Positions 1 through 5,496 of a stretch of 6,304 bases of DNA are shown piece after piece. The notes under the pieces were generated by a model that did no database searches, was not told the DNA's origin, and worked only from the letters and a program-made list of their open reading frames with translations. Position 1 is the stretch's first letter. Each line of letters opens with the position of its first letter. Where the stretch lies: positions 1-6,304 of the forward strand of contig JADLGU010000339.1 of NCBI GenBank assembly GCA_020849155.1, given 5' to 3'. The stretch comes from Rhodocyclaceae bacterium. GTDB lineage: Bacteria; Pseudomonadota; Gammaproteobacteria; Burkholderiales; Rhodocyclaceae. The translations under genes and the position numbers were made by a program.

Positions 1-350
<350 letters not shown>

Positions 351-372
351 TCTTCGATTCGCTGCAACAATA

Positions 373-403
373 CGGGCAACCTGCGGGTTGCCCGTTTTTT
401 TTT
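373..403 (+). terminator. Intrinsic terminator of hppA
   Basis: A 9-bp perfect stem (373-381 pairing with 386-394, CGGGCAACC/GGTTGCCCG) closes a 4-base loop and is followed directly by nine T residues (395-403). It starts 22 bases after the hppA stop codon. This is a textbook Rho-independent terminator for hppA. The T-run ends at the base before the ATG of the next gene. Confidence 0.93.
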
Positions 404-2131
404 ATGACGATGATAAAGACATGTCTGTTGTTGCTGGCGCTGCTTGCCGGCAATCCCGCCTGGGCGGAGCGGTCGTCGCAGCCCGAGGCGGCGAGCGGCG
501 TCGCCGCCGCCAAGGAGGCGCGCGGCCGCCTCTTCATGGCGGTGACGGCGAACCCGCTGGCGACCGACGCGGCGGTGGAAATACTCAGCGCCGGCGGCAC
601 GGCGGCCGACGCGGCAATCGCCGCGCAGCTGGTGCTGAACCTGGTCGAGCCGCAGTCTTCGGGGCTGGGCGGCGGCGGCTTCGTGCTGTACCACGATGCG
701 CGCGAGCAGCGGCTGCGCGCCTACGACGGGCGCGAGACGGCGCCGGCGGCGGCGCGGCCGGAGCGTTTCCTCGGCGCCGATGGCAAGCCGCTGCCGTTCT
801 TCGAGGCGGCGGTGGGCGGCCGCTCGGTCGGCGTGCCGGGTCTGCCGGCGCTGCTCGATCTGGTCTATCGCAACCACGGCCGCACGCTATGGCCGAAGCT
901 TTTCGCGCCGGCGCTGCGCCTGGCCGTCGAGGGTTTCCCCATGTCGCCGCGCCTGCACAAGCTGCTGGCGGAGGATCGCTATTTGCGCGACGACCCCGCG
1001 GCGCGGAGGCTTTACTACGAGGCCGATGGCAAGCCCAAGGCGGTGGGCAGCAAGATCGTCAATCGCGAGTTCGGCTTCGTCCTGCTGGCGCTGGCGCAGC
1101 ACGGCATGAAGATTTTCTACGAGGGCCCCGTCGCCCGCGACATCGTCGCCGCGGTGCGCGCGCAGGCGAAGAACCCGGGCGACCTGAGCGAGGCGGATTT
1201 CTCCGCCTACCGGCCGCTCGAACGCGAGCCGCTCTGCGGCGAGCGCCTCGGCCATCGTGTCTGCGGCATGCCGCCGCCCAGTTCGGGCGGACTCGCCGTG
1301 CTGCAGACACTGACTTTTGCCGAGGAACTGGCCGGCAAGGCGCCGCTCGCCGCCACGACGGTGCACCGCTTCGCCGAGGCGGGGCGGCTGGCGTTTGCCG
1401 ATCGCGCCCGCTACCTGGCCGATCCGGCCTTCGTCGAGGTGCCGGTACAGGCGCTGCTCGATCCGGCCTATCTGGCGGCGCGCAAAATGCTGATTCGCGG
1501 CGACGCCAGCATGGGCCGGGCTCAGGCTGGCGAGCTGCCGATGAAGCAATCGCTCGGCGAGGCGGCGGCGCCCGAACTGCCGGCTACCTCGCATCTGTCC
1601 ATCGTCGACACCGAAGGCAATGCGATCTCGTGCACCACGTCCATCGAGGCGGCCTTCGGCAGCCGCATCATGGTGCATGGTTTCCTGCTCAACAACCAGC
1701 TGACGGATTTCTCCTTCCGGCCGGAGGAGCACGGCAGGCCGGTCGCCAACCGTGCCGAGGCCGGCAAGCGACCACTGTCCTCGATGGCGCCGACCGTGAT
1801 CTACGGCAGTGAAGGCCGGGTGGTGGCGCTGCTTGGCTCGCCTGGCGGCAGCCGAATCATCAATTACGTGGCGATGACGGCGCTCGGCCTGCTGGCCTGG
1901 AACCTCTCGCCTGCGGAAGCGGTGGCCCTGCCGCACTTCGGCAGCCGCAACGGCCCGACCGAGCTGGAGCGCGGAACATCCGTCGAAGCCCTGCGGCCGG
2001 CGCTGGAGCAGCTCGGCCATGCCGTGTCAGTGCAGGACATGACCAGCGGACTCTCGGTGATCCAGCGTCGCGGCGACGACTGGGTCGGCGCCGCCGACCC
2101 GCGCCGCGAAGGCACGGCGCGGGGCGAGTGA
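404..2131 (+). CDS. ggt: Gamma-glutamyltranspeptidase / glutathione hydrolase, secreted
   Basis: A 575-aa Ntn-hydrolase precursor that cleaves the gamma-glutamyl bond of glutathione and related peptides, or transfers the glutamyl group, in the periplasm. The N-terminus is a Sec signal peptide (Lys5, Leu-rich core 8-15, cleavage most likely after AWA at residue 21). The family self-cleaves before a catalytic Thr: here Thr395 in ATSHLSIVD, matching E. coli Thr391. Other substrate-site residues align: Arg110 (YDGRETAP; E. coli R114), Gln432 and Asp435 (NNQLTDFS), Ser459-Ser460 (KRPLSSM) and Gly481-Gly482 (GSPGGSR). Glu415 stands where E. coli has Asn411, a state also known in Bacillus GGT. The lid-loop segment between DFS and KRPLSSM is about five residues shorter than in E. 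coli. The start at 404 is chosen because the signal peptide begins there; ATG at 410 (residue 3) would work equally well. There is no Shine-Dalgarno, because the preceding bases are a terminator T-run. Physiological substrate is unproven. Confidence 0.93.
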   Translation: MTMIKTCLLLLALLAGNPAWAERSSQPEAASGVAAAKEARGRLFMAVTANPLATDAAVEILSAGGTAADAAIAAQLVLNLVEPQSSGLGGGGFVLYHDAREQRLRAYDGRETAPAAARPERFLGADGKPLPFFEAAVGGRSVGVPGLPALLDLVYRNHGRTLWPKLFAPALRLAVEGFPMSPRLHKLLAEDRYLRDDPAARRLYYEADGKPKAVGSKIVNREFGFVLLALAQHGMKIFYEGPVARDIVAAVRAQAKNPGDLSEADFSAYRPLEREPLCGERLGHRVCGMPPPSSGGLAVLQTLTFAEELAGKAPLAATTVHRFAEAGRLAFADRARYLADPAFVEVPVQALLDPAYLAARKMLIRGDASMGRAQAGELPMKQSLGEAAAPELPATSHLSIVDTEGNAISCTTSIEAAFGSRIMVHGFLLNNQLTDFSFRPEEHGRPVANRAEAGKRPLSSMAPTVIYGSEGRVVALLGSPGGSRIINYVAMTALGLLAWNLSPAEAVALPHFGSRNGPTELERGTSVEALRPALEQLGHAVSVQDMTSGLSVIQRRGDDWVGAADPRREGTARGE

Positions 2132-2132
2132 T

Positions 2133-2756
2133 TCAGAGCTTGACGCTCGGGTTGAGCGTGTAGACCCCGGTGATGCCGGCCTCCGCCAGGACGTGGCCCT
2201 TGATGGCCTCGCGCACCTGCGAGCCGGTGAACTTGCCTTCTACCGGGCAGCGGGCGATGTCCAAGGCGTAGAGGGTGAACACGTAGCGGTGCGGGATCTC
2301 GTCGTTCCAGGGCGGACAGGGCCCGTCGTAGCCGAAGTAGTCGCCGCACATGTCCTTGTCGCTGGCGAACCAGCTGGTATAGTCGTTGAGCCCCTGACGG
2401 GCGCCGCGCGCCGTGCCGGGACCGTTCTTGCCGCGCGGCATGACGTCCTGGGAGAATTCGCCGGCCTCGATATGCGGGGGGCTCGGCGGCAAGTCGACCA
2501 TGACCCAGTGAAAGAAGTCGACCCGCGGCAGCGAGGCTGGCACCGTGCGGCCTTCCTGGTTCACGTCGTCGCCCCGGCTCGGCACGTCCGGATCGTGGCA
2601 GATCAGTGCCAGCGACCTGGTGCCGGCCGGCAGGTCCGACCAGGCCAGATGTGGGTTGTGATTGCCACCCAAGCAGACATGGCTCTGGGCATGCGGAATG
2701 CAGAAGGCGTTGTCGCCGTGGATGATGCGGGTGAAGCTGTCGGTCCAGAACTTCAT
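2133..2756 (-). CDS. YbhB/YbcL family (PEBP/Raf kinase inhibitor-like) protein
   Basis: A 207-aa cytoplasmic protein of the phosphatidylethanolamine-binding-protein fold. Family marks in order are: NPHLAWSDLPAGTRSLAL (residues 34-51), the anion-pocket motif DPDVP (55-59), FFHWVMVDLPP (81-91), and GYDGPCPPWND followed by PHRYVFTLYALD (142-166). Compared with E. coli YbhB, about 18-20 extra residues sit between DPDVP and the HW motif, giving a larger protein than the usual ~160-180 aa. There is no signal peptide or membrane segment. The start at 2756 is fixed by an excellent Shine-Dalgarno (GGGAGGTG) five bases upstream; an in-frame extension to 2996 would only run inside murJ and is rejected. 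It follows murJ after a 17-base gap, so the two are probably co-transcribed. Bacterial members have no settled biochemical role; ligand binding or enzyme inhibition is inferred from the fold only. Confidence 0.9.
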   Translation of the reverse strand: MKFWTDSFTRIIHGDNAFCIPHAQSHVCLGGNHNPHLAWSDLPAGTRSLALICHDPDVPSRGDDVNQEGRTVPASLPRVDFFHWVMVDLPPSPPHIEAGEFSQDVMPRGKNGPGTARGARQGLNDYTSWFASDKDMCGDYFGYDGPCPPWNDEIPHRYVFTLYALDIARCPVEGKFTGSQVREAIKGHVLAEAGITGVYTLNPSVKL

Positions 2757-2759
2757 ATT

Positions 2760-2767
2760 CACCTCCC
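2760..2767 (-). promoter_or_regulatory. Strong Shine-Dalgarno of the PEBP gene
   Basis: On the minus strand the 17-base gap after the murJ stop reads GGGAGGTG then AAT and the ATG at 2756. This is a near-perfect anti-16S match at good spacing. It fixes the PEBP start and implies translation from a shared murJ mRNA. It is the only clear Shine-Dalgarno among the starts in this window. Confidence 0.88.
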
Positions 2768-2773
2768 GTGGAT

Positions 2774-4315
2774 TTATGCCCGTCCTTTCTTCATGAAATC
2801 CCTCGGCCGGAAGCCCAGCAGCCAGAGCGCGCCGAAATAGGCCGCGCCGCCGCCTGCCACCAGCGCCGCCAGGTGCAGCATGCGCTGCAGCGGCGGTGCG
2901 TCGATCCAGTAGCGTTCCGTGTCGCCCATGCCGGCCCACAGCACCAGGCCCAGCGCCGCCAGCGCTCCGGCCACCCGCATCGCGAAGACCAACCAACCCG
3001 GCTGCGGCACATAGTCGCCATTGCGCCGCAGCCCGCGCCAGAGCAGTCCCGCGTTGAGGCAGGAGGCCAGGCCGATCGACAGCGCCAGGCCGGAATGCTG
3101 CAGCGGCACGATGAAGGCGGCATTCATCGCCTGGGTGGCGGCCAGGGTGACGAGCGCGATCTTCACCGGCGTGCGGATATTCTGCCGCGCGTAGAAGCCC
3201 GGCGCCAGCACCTTGACGAGGATGAGGCCGGTCAGCCCGACGCTGTAGGCCACCAGGGCGTCGCGCGTCTTCAGCACGTCTTCGGCCTGGAAGGCGCCGT
3301 AGTTGAAGAGGGTGGCGAGCAGCGGCACGGCGAGCAGCGCCAGGGCCAAGGCGGCCGGCAGGGTCAGCAGGAAGGTCAGCCGCAGCCCCCAGTCGAGCAG
3401 GGCGGAGAATTCGCCGCGGTCGTTGTCGGCGTGGCTCCTCGACAGGCTGGGCAGCAGGATGGTCCCCAGCGCCGCCCCCAGCAGCCCGGCCGGAAACTCC
3501 ATCAGCCGGTCGGCGTAGTAGAGCCAGGAGACGCTGCCGCTGGGCAGGAAAGAGGCGAAGATGGTGTTGATGAGCAGCGATATCTGCGACACCGAGACGC
3601 CGAGCAGGGCCGGCAGCATCAGCGTGAGGATGCGTCGCACGCCCTCGTCGCGCAGGGAAAGGGAGAAGCGCGGCAGCATGCCGATCTTCGCCAGGAAAGG
3701 CAGTTGCAGGGTGAGTTGCAGCGCGCCGCCGAGGAACACCGCCCAGGCCAGGGCCAGCACCGGCGGATCGAAATGCGGCGCGGCGAAGAGCGCCATGCCG
3801 ATGAAAGAGAGGTTGAGCAGCACCGGCGTGAAGGCCGGCACGGCGAAGCGGCTCCAGGTGTTGAGGATGCCGCCGGCCAGCGACACCAGCGAGATGAAGA
3901 GGATGTAGGGGAAGGCGATGCGCGTCAGCTCGACCGTCAGTTCGAACTTGGCGGCGTCGGCGGCGAAGCCGGGTGCCGAGACGTAGATCAGGATCGGCGT
4001 CAGGGCAATGCCGAGCAGGGTCACCGCCAGCAGGGCCAGGAAGAGCAGGGTGGCGACATGGTCGGCCAGGCGCCGGGTGTCGTCGGGGTCGCGCTTGTTC
4101 CTGTACTCGGCCAGGATCGGCACGAAGGCCTGGGAGAAGGCGCCCTCGGCGAACATCCGCCGCAGCAGGTTGGGCAGGCGGAAGGCGACGAAGAAAGCGT
4201 CGGTAGCGATCCCGGCGCCGAAGCTGCGGGCAATGACGAAATCGCGCACGAAGCCCAGGATGCGCGACAGCAGGGTCATGCTGCTAACGGTGGCGAGGGC
4301 CTTGAGCATGTTCAT
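2774..4315 (-). CDS. murJ: Lipid II flippase MurJ (MviN), MOP superfamily
   Basis: A 513-aa polytopic inner-membrane protein that flips undecaprenyl-PP-linked disaccharide-pentapeptide (lipid II) from the cytoplasmic to the periplasmic face for peptidoglycan synthesis. It aligns nearly end to end with E. coli MurJ (511 aa): the N-terminus MNMLKALATVSSMTLLSRIL matches MNLLKSLAAVSSMTMFSR. The essential cavity residues are present at identical numbers: Arg18, Arg24, Asp39, Arg52 and Arg270 (YYADRLMEFP). Further conserved blocks are FAEGAFSQAFVPILAEYR, LGVSVSQISLLINTIFASFL, ALGTILLPSLS and VLAPGFYARQ. The hydrophobic pattern fits the expected 14 helices. The start at 4315 is chosen by this alignment; the upstream in-frame ATG at 4399 would add 28 unrelated residues and run into the rpsT promoter. 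No good Shine-Dalgarno precedes either 4315 or the second Met at 4309. It is divergent from rpsT and followed closely by the PEBP gene. It is expected to be essential. Confidence 0.97.
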   Translation of the reverse strand: MNMLKALATVSSMTLLSRILGFVRDFVIARSFGAGIATDAFFVAFRLPNLLRRMFAEGAFSQAFVPILAEYRNKRDPDDTRRLADHVATLLFLALLAVTLLGIALTPILIYVSAPGFAADAAKFELTVELTRIAFPYILFISLVSLAGGILNTWSRFAVPAFTPVLLNLSFIGMALFAAPHFDPPVLALAWAVFLGGALQLTLQLPFLAKIGMLPRFSLSLRDEGVRRILTLMLPALLGVSVSQISLLINTIFASFLPSGSVSWLYYADRLMEFPAGLLGAALGTILLPSLSRSHADNDRGEFSALLDWGLRLTFLLTLPAALALALLAVPLLATLFNYGAFQAEDVLKTRDALVAYSVGLTGLILVKVLAPGFYARQNIRTPVKIALVTLAATQAMNAAFIVPLQHSGLALSIGLASCLNAGLLWRGLRRNGDYVPQPGWLVFAMRVAGALAALGLVLWAGMGDTERYWIDAPPLQRMLHLAALVAGGGAAYFGALWLLGFRPRDFMKKGRA

Positions 4316-4355
4316 ATGCCGCAATGGTATCGGCTTTGCTCCCCCGTCGCGCTGC

Positions 4356-4384
4356 TTGCAATTGGGCCGGAATGGGCCTAAAAT
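4356..4384 (+). promoter_or_regulatory. Sigma-70 promoter of rpsT with GC-rich discriminator
   Basis: TTGCAA (4356-4361) and TAAAAT (4379-4384) are separated by exactly 17 bases, which predicts transcription starting near 4391 and a leader of about 24 bases. The bases just after the -10 are GCGCCCC. A GC-rich discriminator of this kind is the known signature of ribosomal promoters repressed by ppGpp/DksA in the stringent response. The -35 hexamer is self-complementary, but I find no matching -10 toward murJ. Confidence 0.82.
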
Positions 4385-4414
4385 GCGCCCCTTTTCCAAG
4401 CCTTACAGACTTTC

Positions 4415-4675
4415 ATGGCCAACACCGCACAAGCCCGCAAACGTGCCCGCCAGGCGATCAAGCGCCGGGCCCGCAATTTCAGCCAGCGCTCGGAACTGCG
4501 CACGGCCATCAAGAGCGTCCGCAAGGCGATCGCCGCCGGCGACAAGGCGGCTGCCCAGAAAGTCCTGAGCGAGTCGATGGGCACCATCGACAGCATCGCC
4601 GACAAGAAGATCATCCACAAGAACAAGGCGGCTCGCCACAAGAGCCGCCTGTCTGCCGCCATCAAGGCGTTGTAA
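4415..4675 (+). CDS. rpsT: 30S ribosomal protein S20
   Basis: An 86-aa, very basic protein of the small ribosomal subunit that binds 16S rRNA (mainly the 5' domain and helix 44) early in assembly. It begins MANTAQARKRARQAIKRRAR and contains the family block AAGDKAAAQKVL (about residues 41-52) and the C-terminal IHKNKAARHKSRLSAAIKAL; E. coli S20 has 87 residues and the same blocks. It is a single-gene unit here, with its own promoter and terminator. The leader (CTTTTCCAAGCCTTACAGACTTTC) has no recognisable Shine-Dalgarno despite the high expression expected. S20 synthesis in E. coli is known to be translationally autoregulated from a weak start, so poor initiation may likewise be part of control here (inference). 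Confidence 0.98.
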   Translation: MANTAQARKRARQAIKRRARNFSQRSELRTAIKSVRKAIAAGDKAAAQKVLSESMGTIDSIADKKIIHKNKAARHKSRLSAAIKAL

Positions 4676-4694
4676 GACAAGGCAGTCCCTGCCC

Positions 4695-4727
4695 AATGGC
4701 GGCCGGTTCCGGCCGCCATTTCTTTTT
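4695..4727 (+). terminator. Intrinsic terminator of rpsT
   Basis: A 10-bp stem (4695-4704 with 4711-4720, AATGGCGGCC/GGCCGCCATT) with a GGTTCC loop is followed by TCTTTTT (4721-4727), 19 bases after the rpsT stop. On the minus strand the hairpin is followed only by a short AT stretch, so it is strong for rpsT and at best weak for the converging DUF3579 gene. The last T of the run is also the first plus-strand base of the DUF3579 stop codon. Confidence 0.9.
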
Positions 4728-5029
4728 CAGTCGTCGGTTTTTGCGTCGGGCCGACCTGTATGGATCACTTGCAGACCGTTGTCCTTGGCGAAGCTGCCTA
4801 GAAAGTTGTAGGCCATCGGCTCCAGTTCGTAGAGGCGGGCGGCCACGTAAACGCATTTCTCGCCGAGGTGCAGGCCGGGTCGGACGTAGGGCGAGTAGCT
4901 CATGCGATGGTCGGCGCCGAAGGCTGACATGATGCCGCAGAGGCGTTCAGCCCAGTCGCTGGGGCGGAATTTCTTCCCCTCCAGCGTCAGACCGACGATG
5001 ATGAAGTTTTCTGGGTGCTTCTCTGACAT
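4727..5029 (-). CDS. DUF3579 family protein (function unknown)
   Basis: A 100-aa soluble protein that I recognise as the DUF3579 family, found mainly in betaproteobacteria and without an assigned function. The recognisable blocks are NFIIVGLTLEGKKFRPSDWAERLCG (about residues 7-32, partly beta then helix), HRMSYSPYVRPGLHLGEKCVYV (about 41-62) and ELEPMAYNFLGSFAKDNGLQVI (about 68-89). There is no signal peptide, membrane segment or metal-binding cysteine cluster. The start at 5029 gives the family N-terminus; no Shine-Dalgarno precedes it. It converges on rpsT, sharing the terminator's T-run region with its stop codon. A plausible promoter lies at 5084-5092 and a 7-bp inverted repeat lies in the leader. 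No function should be read from the neighbours. Confidence 0.85.
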   Translation of the reverse strand: MSEKHPENFIIVGLTLEGKKFRPSDWAERLCGIMSAFGADHRMSYSPYVRPGLHLGEKCVYVAARLYELEPMAYNFLGSFAKDNGLQVIHTGRPDAKTDD

Positions 5030-5035
5030 GGTGCC

Positions 5036-5068
5036 CGGCAGGCGGCGGGCGGATGAAATATCCTGCCG
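5036..5068 (-). repeat. Inverted repeat in the DUF3579 leader
   Basis: CGGCAGG (5036-5042) and CCTGCCG (5062-5068) form a perfect 7-bp inverted repeat with a 19-base spacer, ending seven bases before the minus-strand ATG at 5029. In the predicted leader RNA it would form a GC-rich hairpin beside the start codon. It may affect translation, or may be chance in GC-rich DNA. Confidence 0.4.
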
Positions 5069-5083
5069 CCAGACGAAGGCGCG

Positions 5084-5092
5084 ATTCTAGCA
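5084..5092 (-). promoter_or_regulatory. Candidate extended -10 promoter for the DUF3579 gene
   Basis: On the minus strand the sequence reads TGCTAGAAT, an extended -10 (TGn plus TAGAAT, 5/6 to consensus), with no good -35. Transcription would start near 5077, giving a leader of about 48 bases. The -10 lies in a small inverted repeat ATTCT-AGC-AGAAT (5084-5096), which could be an operator or chance. Confidence 0.5.
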
Positions 5093-5136
5093 GAATTCCC
5101 TATTTCCCTTATCCGCCCATCAGGCCAGCTTAGCGT

Positions 5137-5156
5137 TGTGGATCAAATGTGGATGG
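5137..5156 (-). repeat. Tandem TGTGGAT repeat, DnaA-box-like
   Basis: TGTGGATCA (5137-5145) and TGTGGATGG (5148-5156) lie 11 bases apart, about one helical turn. Against the DnaA consensus TTWTNCACA read on the minus strand, the first has one mismatch and the second two. They may bind DnaA or another protein, or be an ordinary short repeat. Confidence 0.35.
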
Positions 5157-5209
5157 CGCCTTATTTTGCAGCACCATCGTGAAAATACATGAATAAATAA
5201 TGGGCTAGC

Positions 5210-5238
5210 TTGCTTTTTTAGGAATCGGTGCATATACT
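5210..5238 (+). promoter_or_regulatory. Promoter of the 73-aa gene
   Basis: TTGCTT (5210-5215), a 17-base spacer and TATACT (5233-5238) form a good sigma-70 promoter, strong in the -10 and weak in the -35. Predicted transcription start is near 5245, leaving a leader of about 26 bases. The segment TGCATATACTG (5229-5239) matches 10 of 11 bases of the same segment in front of the ParA gene. Confidence 0.65.
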
Positions 5239-5241
5239 GCA

Positions 5242-5269
5242 GGAATCCCATTGACCTATATGGGGTTTC
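5242..5269 (+). promoter_or_regulatory. Leader hairpin covering the ribosome-binding region
   Basis: Bases 5242-5251 (GGAATCCCAT) pair with 5260-5269 (ATGGGGTTTC) over ten positions including two G-U pairs, with an 8-base loop. The 3' arm contains the only Shine-Dalgarno-like run (GGGG, 5262-5265) and ends two bases before the ATG at 5271. If transcription starts near 5245, at least seven pairs remain. The structure would hide the ribosome-binding site, so a translational switch (temperature, protein or RNA) is possible; this is inference from the fold alone. Confidence 0.5.
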
Positions 5270-5270
5270 A

Positions 5271-5492
5271 ATGCAGGCACCCTTGCTGAAGAAGTATGGT
5301 TTCCGCATCAGGACGCGTGTGGGTCTTGTTGTGGATAATCTGTTGATACCCGGACGGGACGCGGCCGAAGCCGAGCGCAAGCTGCGCCAGATCTACCGTG
5401 ACTGCGAAATCCTCGACCGGAGCTGCCAGCAGCCGGTAGCCAAGGCCGTGCCGGCCAGCTATGAAGACGTGATCGCCCTGATCACGCGCTAG
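5271..5492 (+). CDS. Small hypothetical protein, 73 aa
   Basis: I do not recognise this family. The 73-aa product is soluble, with no signal peptide or membrane helix. Its sequence suggests a basic first strand (KKYGFRIRTR, residues 7-16), a second strand (GLVVDNLLIPGRD, about 18-30), then an amphipathic helix (AAEAERKLRQIYRDCEIL, about 31-48), and a tail ending in a short helix (YEDVIALITR). This beta-beta-alpha layout with a basic strand recalls small nucleic-acid-binding or regulatory proteins, but no motif proves it. Support for a real gene is its own promoter, an ATG right after a structured leader, and an ordered protein pattern. The first half is less GC-rich than the neighbouring genes. 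It converges on the ParA gene with a four-base gap. Confidence 0.72.
   Translation: MQAPLLKKYGFRIRTRVGLVVDNLLIPGRDAAEAERKLRQIYRDCEILDRSCQQPVAKAVPASYEDVIALITR
5330..5338 (-). other. Perfect DnaA-box 9-mer
   Basis: TGTGGATAA on the plus strand is the exact complement of TTATCCACA, the high-affinity DnaA box of E. coli. It lies inside the 73-aa gene, encoding part of its VVDNL segment, about 180-190 bases from two weaker matches upstream. A single 9-mer can occur by chance, so function is uncertain. Confidence 0.35.
5468..5486. repeat. 7-bp inverted repeat at the end of the 73-aa gene
   Basis: CGTGATC (5468-5474) and GATCACG (5480-5486) are perfectly complementary around a 5-base loop, just before the stop codon of the 73-aa gene and 11 bases past the ParA stop on the other strand. 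Neither strand has a T-run after it, so it is not a standard intrinsic terminator. It could stabilise either mRNA 3' end. Confidence 0.45.
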
Positions 5493-5496
5493 GAAA

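Larger units (their letters stand above)
5030..5270. other. AT-richer divergent intergenic region
   Basis: This 241-base gap separates the starts of the DUF3579 gene (minus) and the 73-aa gene (plus). From about 5090 to 5270 it is visibly poorer in GC than the coding DNA around it, with runs such as AATAAATAATGGG and CTTTTTTAGG. It holds a promoter candidate facing each way, a one-turn-spaced direct repeat TGTGGAT (5137-5143 and 5148-5154) resembling DnaA boxes, and the leader hairpin of the 73-aa gene. I find no convincing additional gene in it. Confidence 0.6.

Noticed and set aside
388..1812. 474-codon plus-strand frame overlapping the transpeptidase gene
   Set aside because: It is an Arg/Gly/Ala-rich shadow frame with no domain; the overlapping frame has all transpeptidase motifs.
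887..2020. 377-codon minus-strand frame opposite the transpeptidase gene
   Set aside because: It is composed of Arg, Gly, His and Gln-rich text without motifs, and is a shadow of the real gene.
2757..2996. N-terminal extension of the PEBP protein by 80 residues
   Set aside because: The extension lies within murJ coding sequence. The internal ATG at 2756 has a strong Shine-Dalgarno and matches the family N-terminus.
2768..4381. Long plus-strand open frame of 537 codons opposite murJ
   Set aside because: It is antisense to a certain murJ. Its translation is low-complexity (rich in Gln, Arg, Gly, Glu), as expected from GC-rich DNA read in the complementary frame.
4316..4399. 28-residue N-terminal extension of MurJ
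   Set aside because: The alignment with E. coli MurJ starts at the Met at 4315, and the extension would overlap the rpsT promoter.
5251..5256. TTGACC as a -35 element for the 73-aa gene
   Set aside because: No -10 follows at 16-18 bases and the ATG is only 15 bases away. The TTGCTT/TATACT pair upstream is far better.
5100..5340. Chromosomal origin of replication
   Set aside because: Only one perfect DnaA box is present, there is no dnaA, dnaN, gidA or parB nearby in the window, and no set of AT-rich 13-mers is seen. Kept only as a DnaA-box finding.
5120..5380. 86-codon minus-strand frame across the intergenic region and the start of the 73-aa gene
   Set aside because: It has no supporting promoter or Shine-Dalgarno and a patchy composition, and it conflicts with the better-supported plus-strand gene and its leader.
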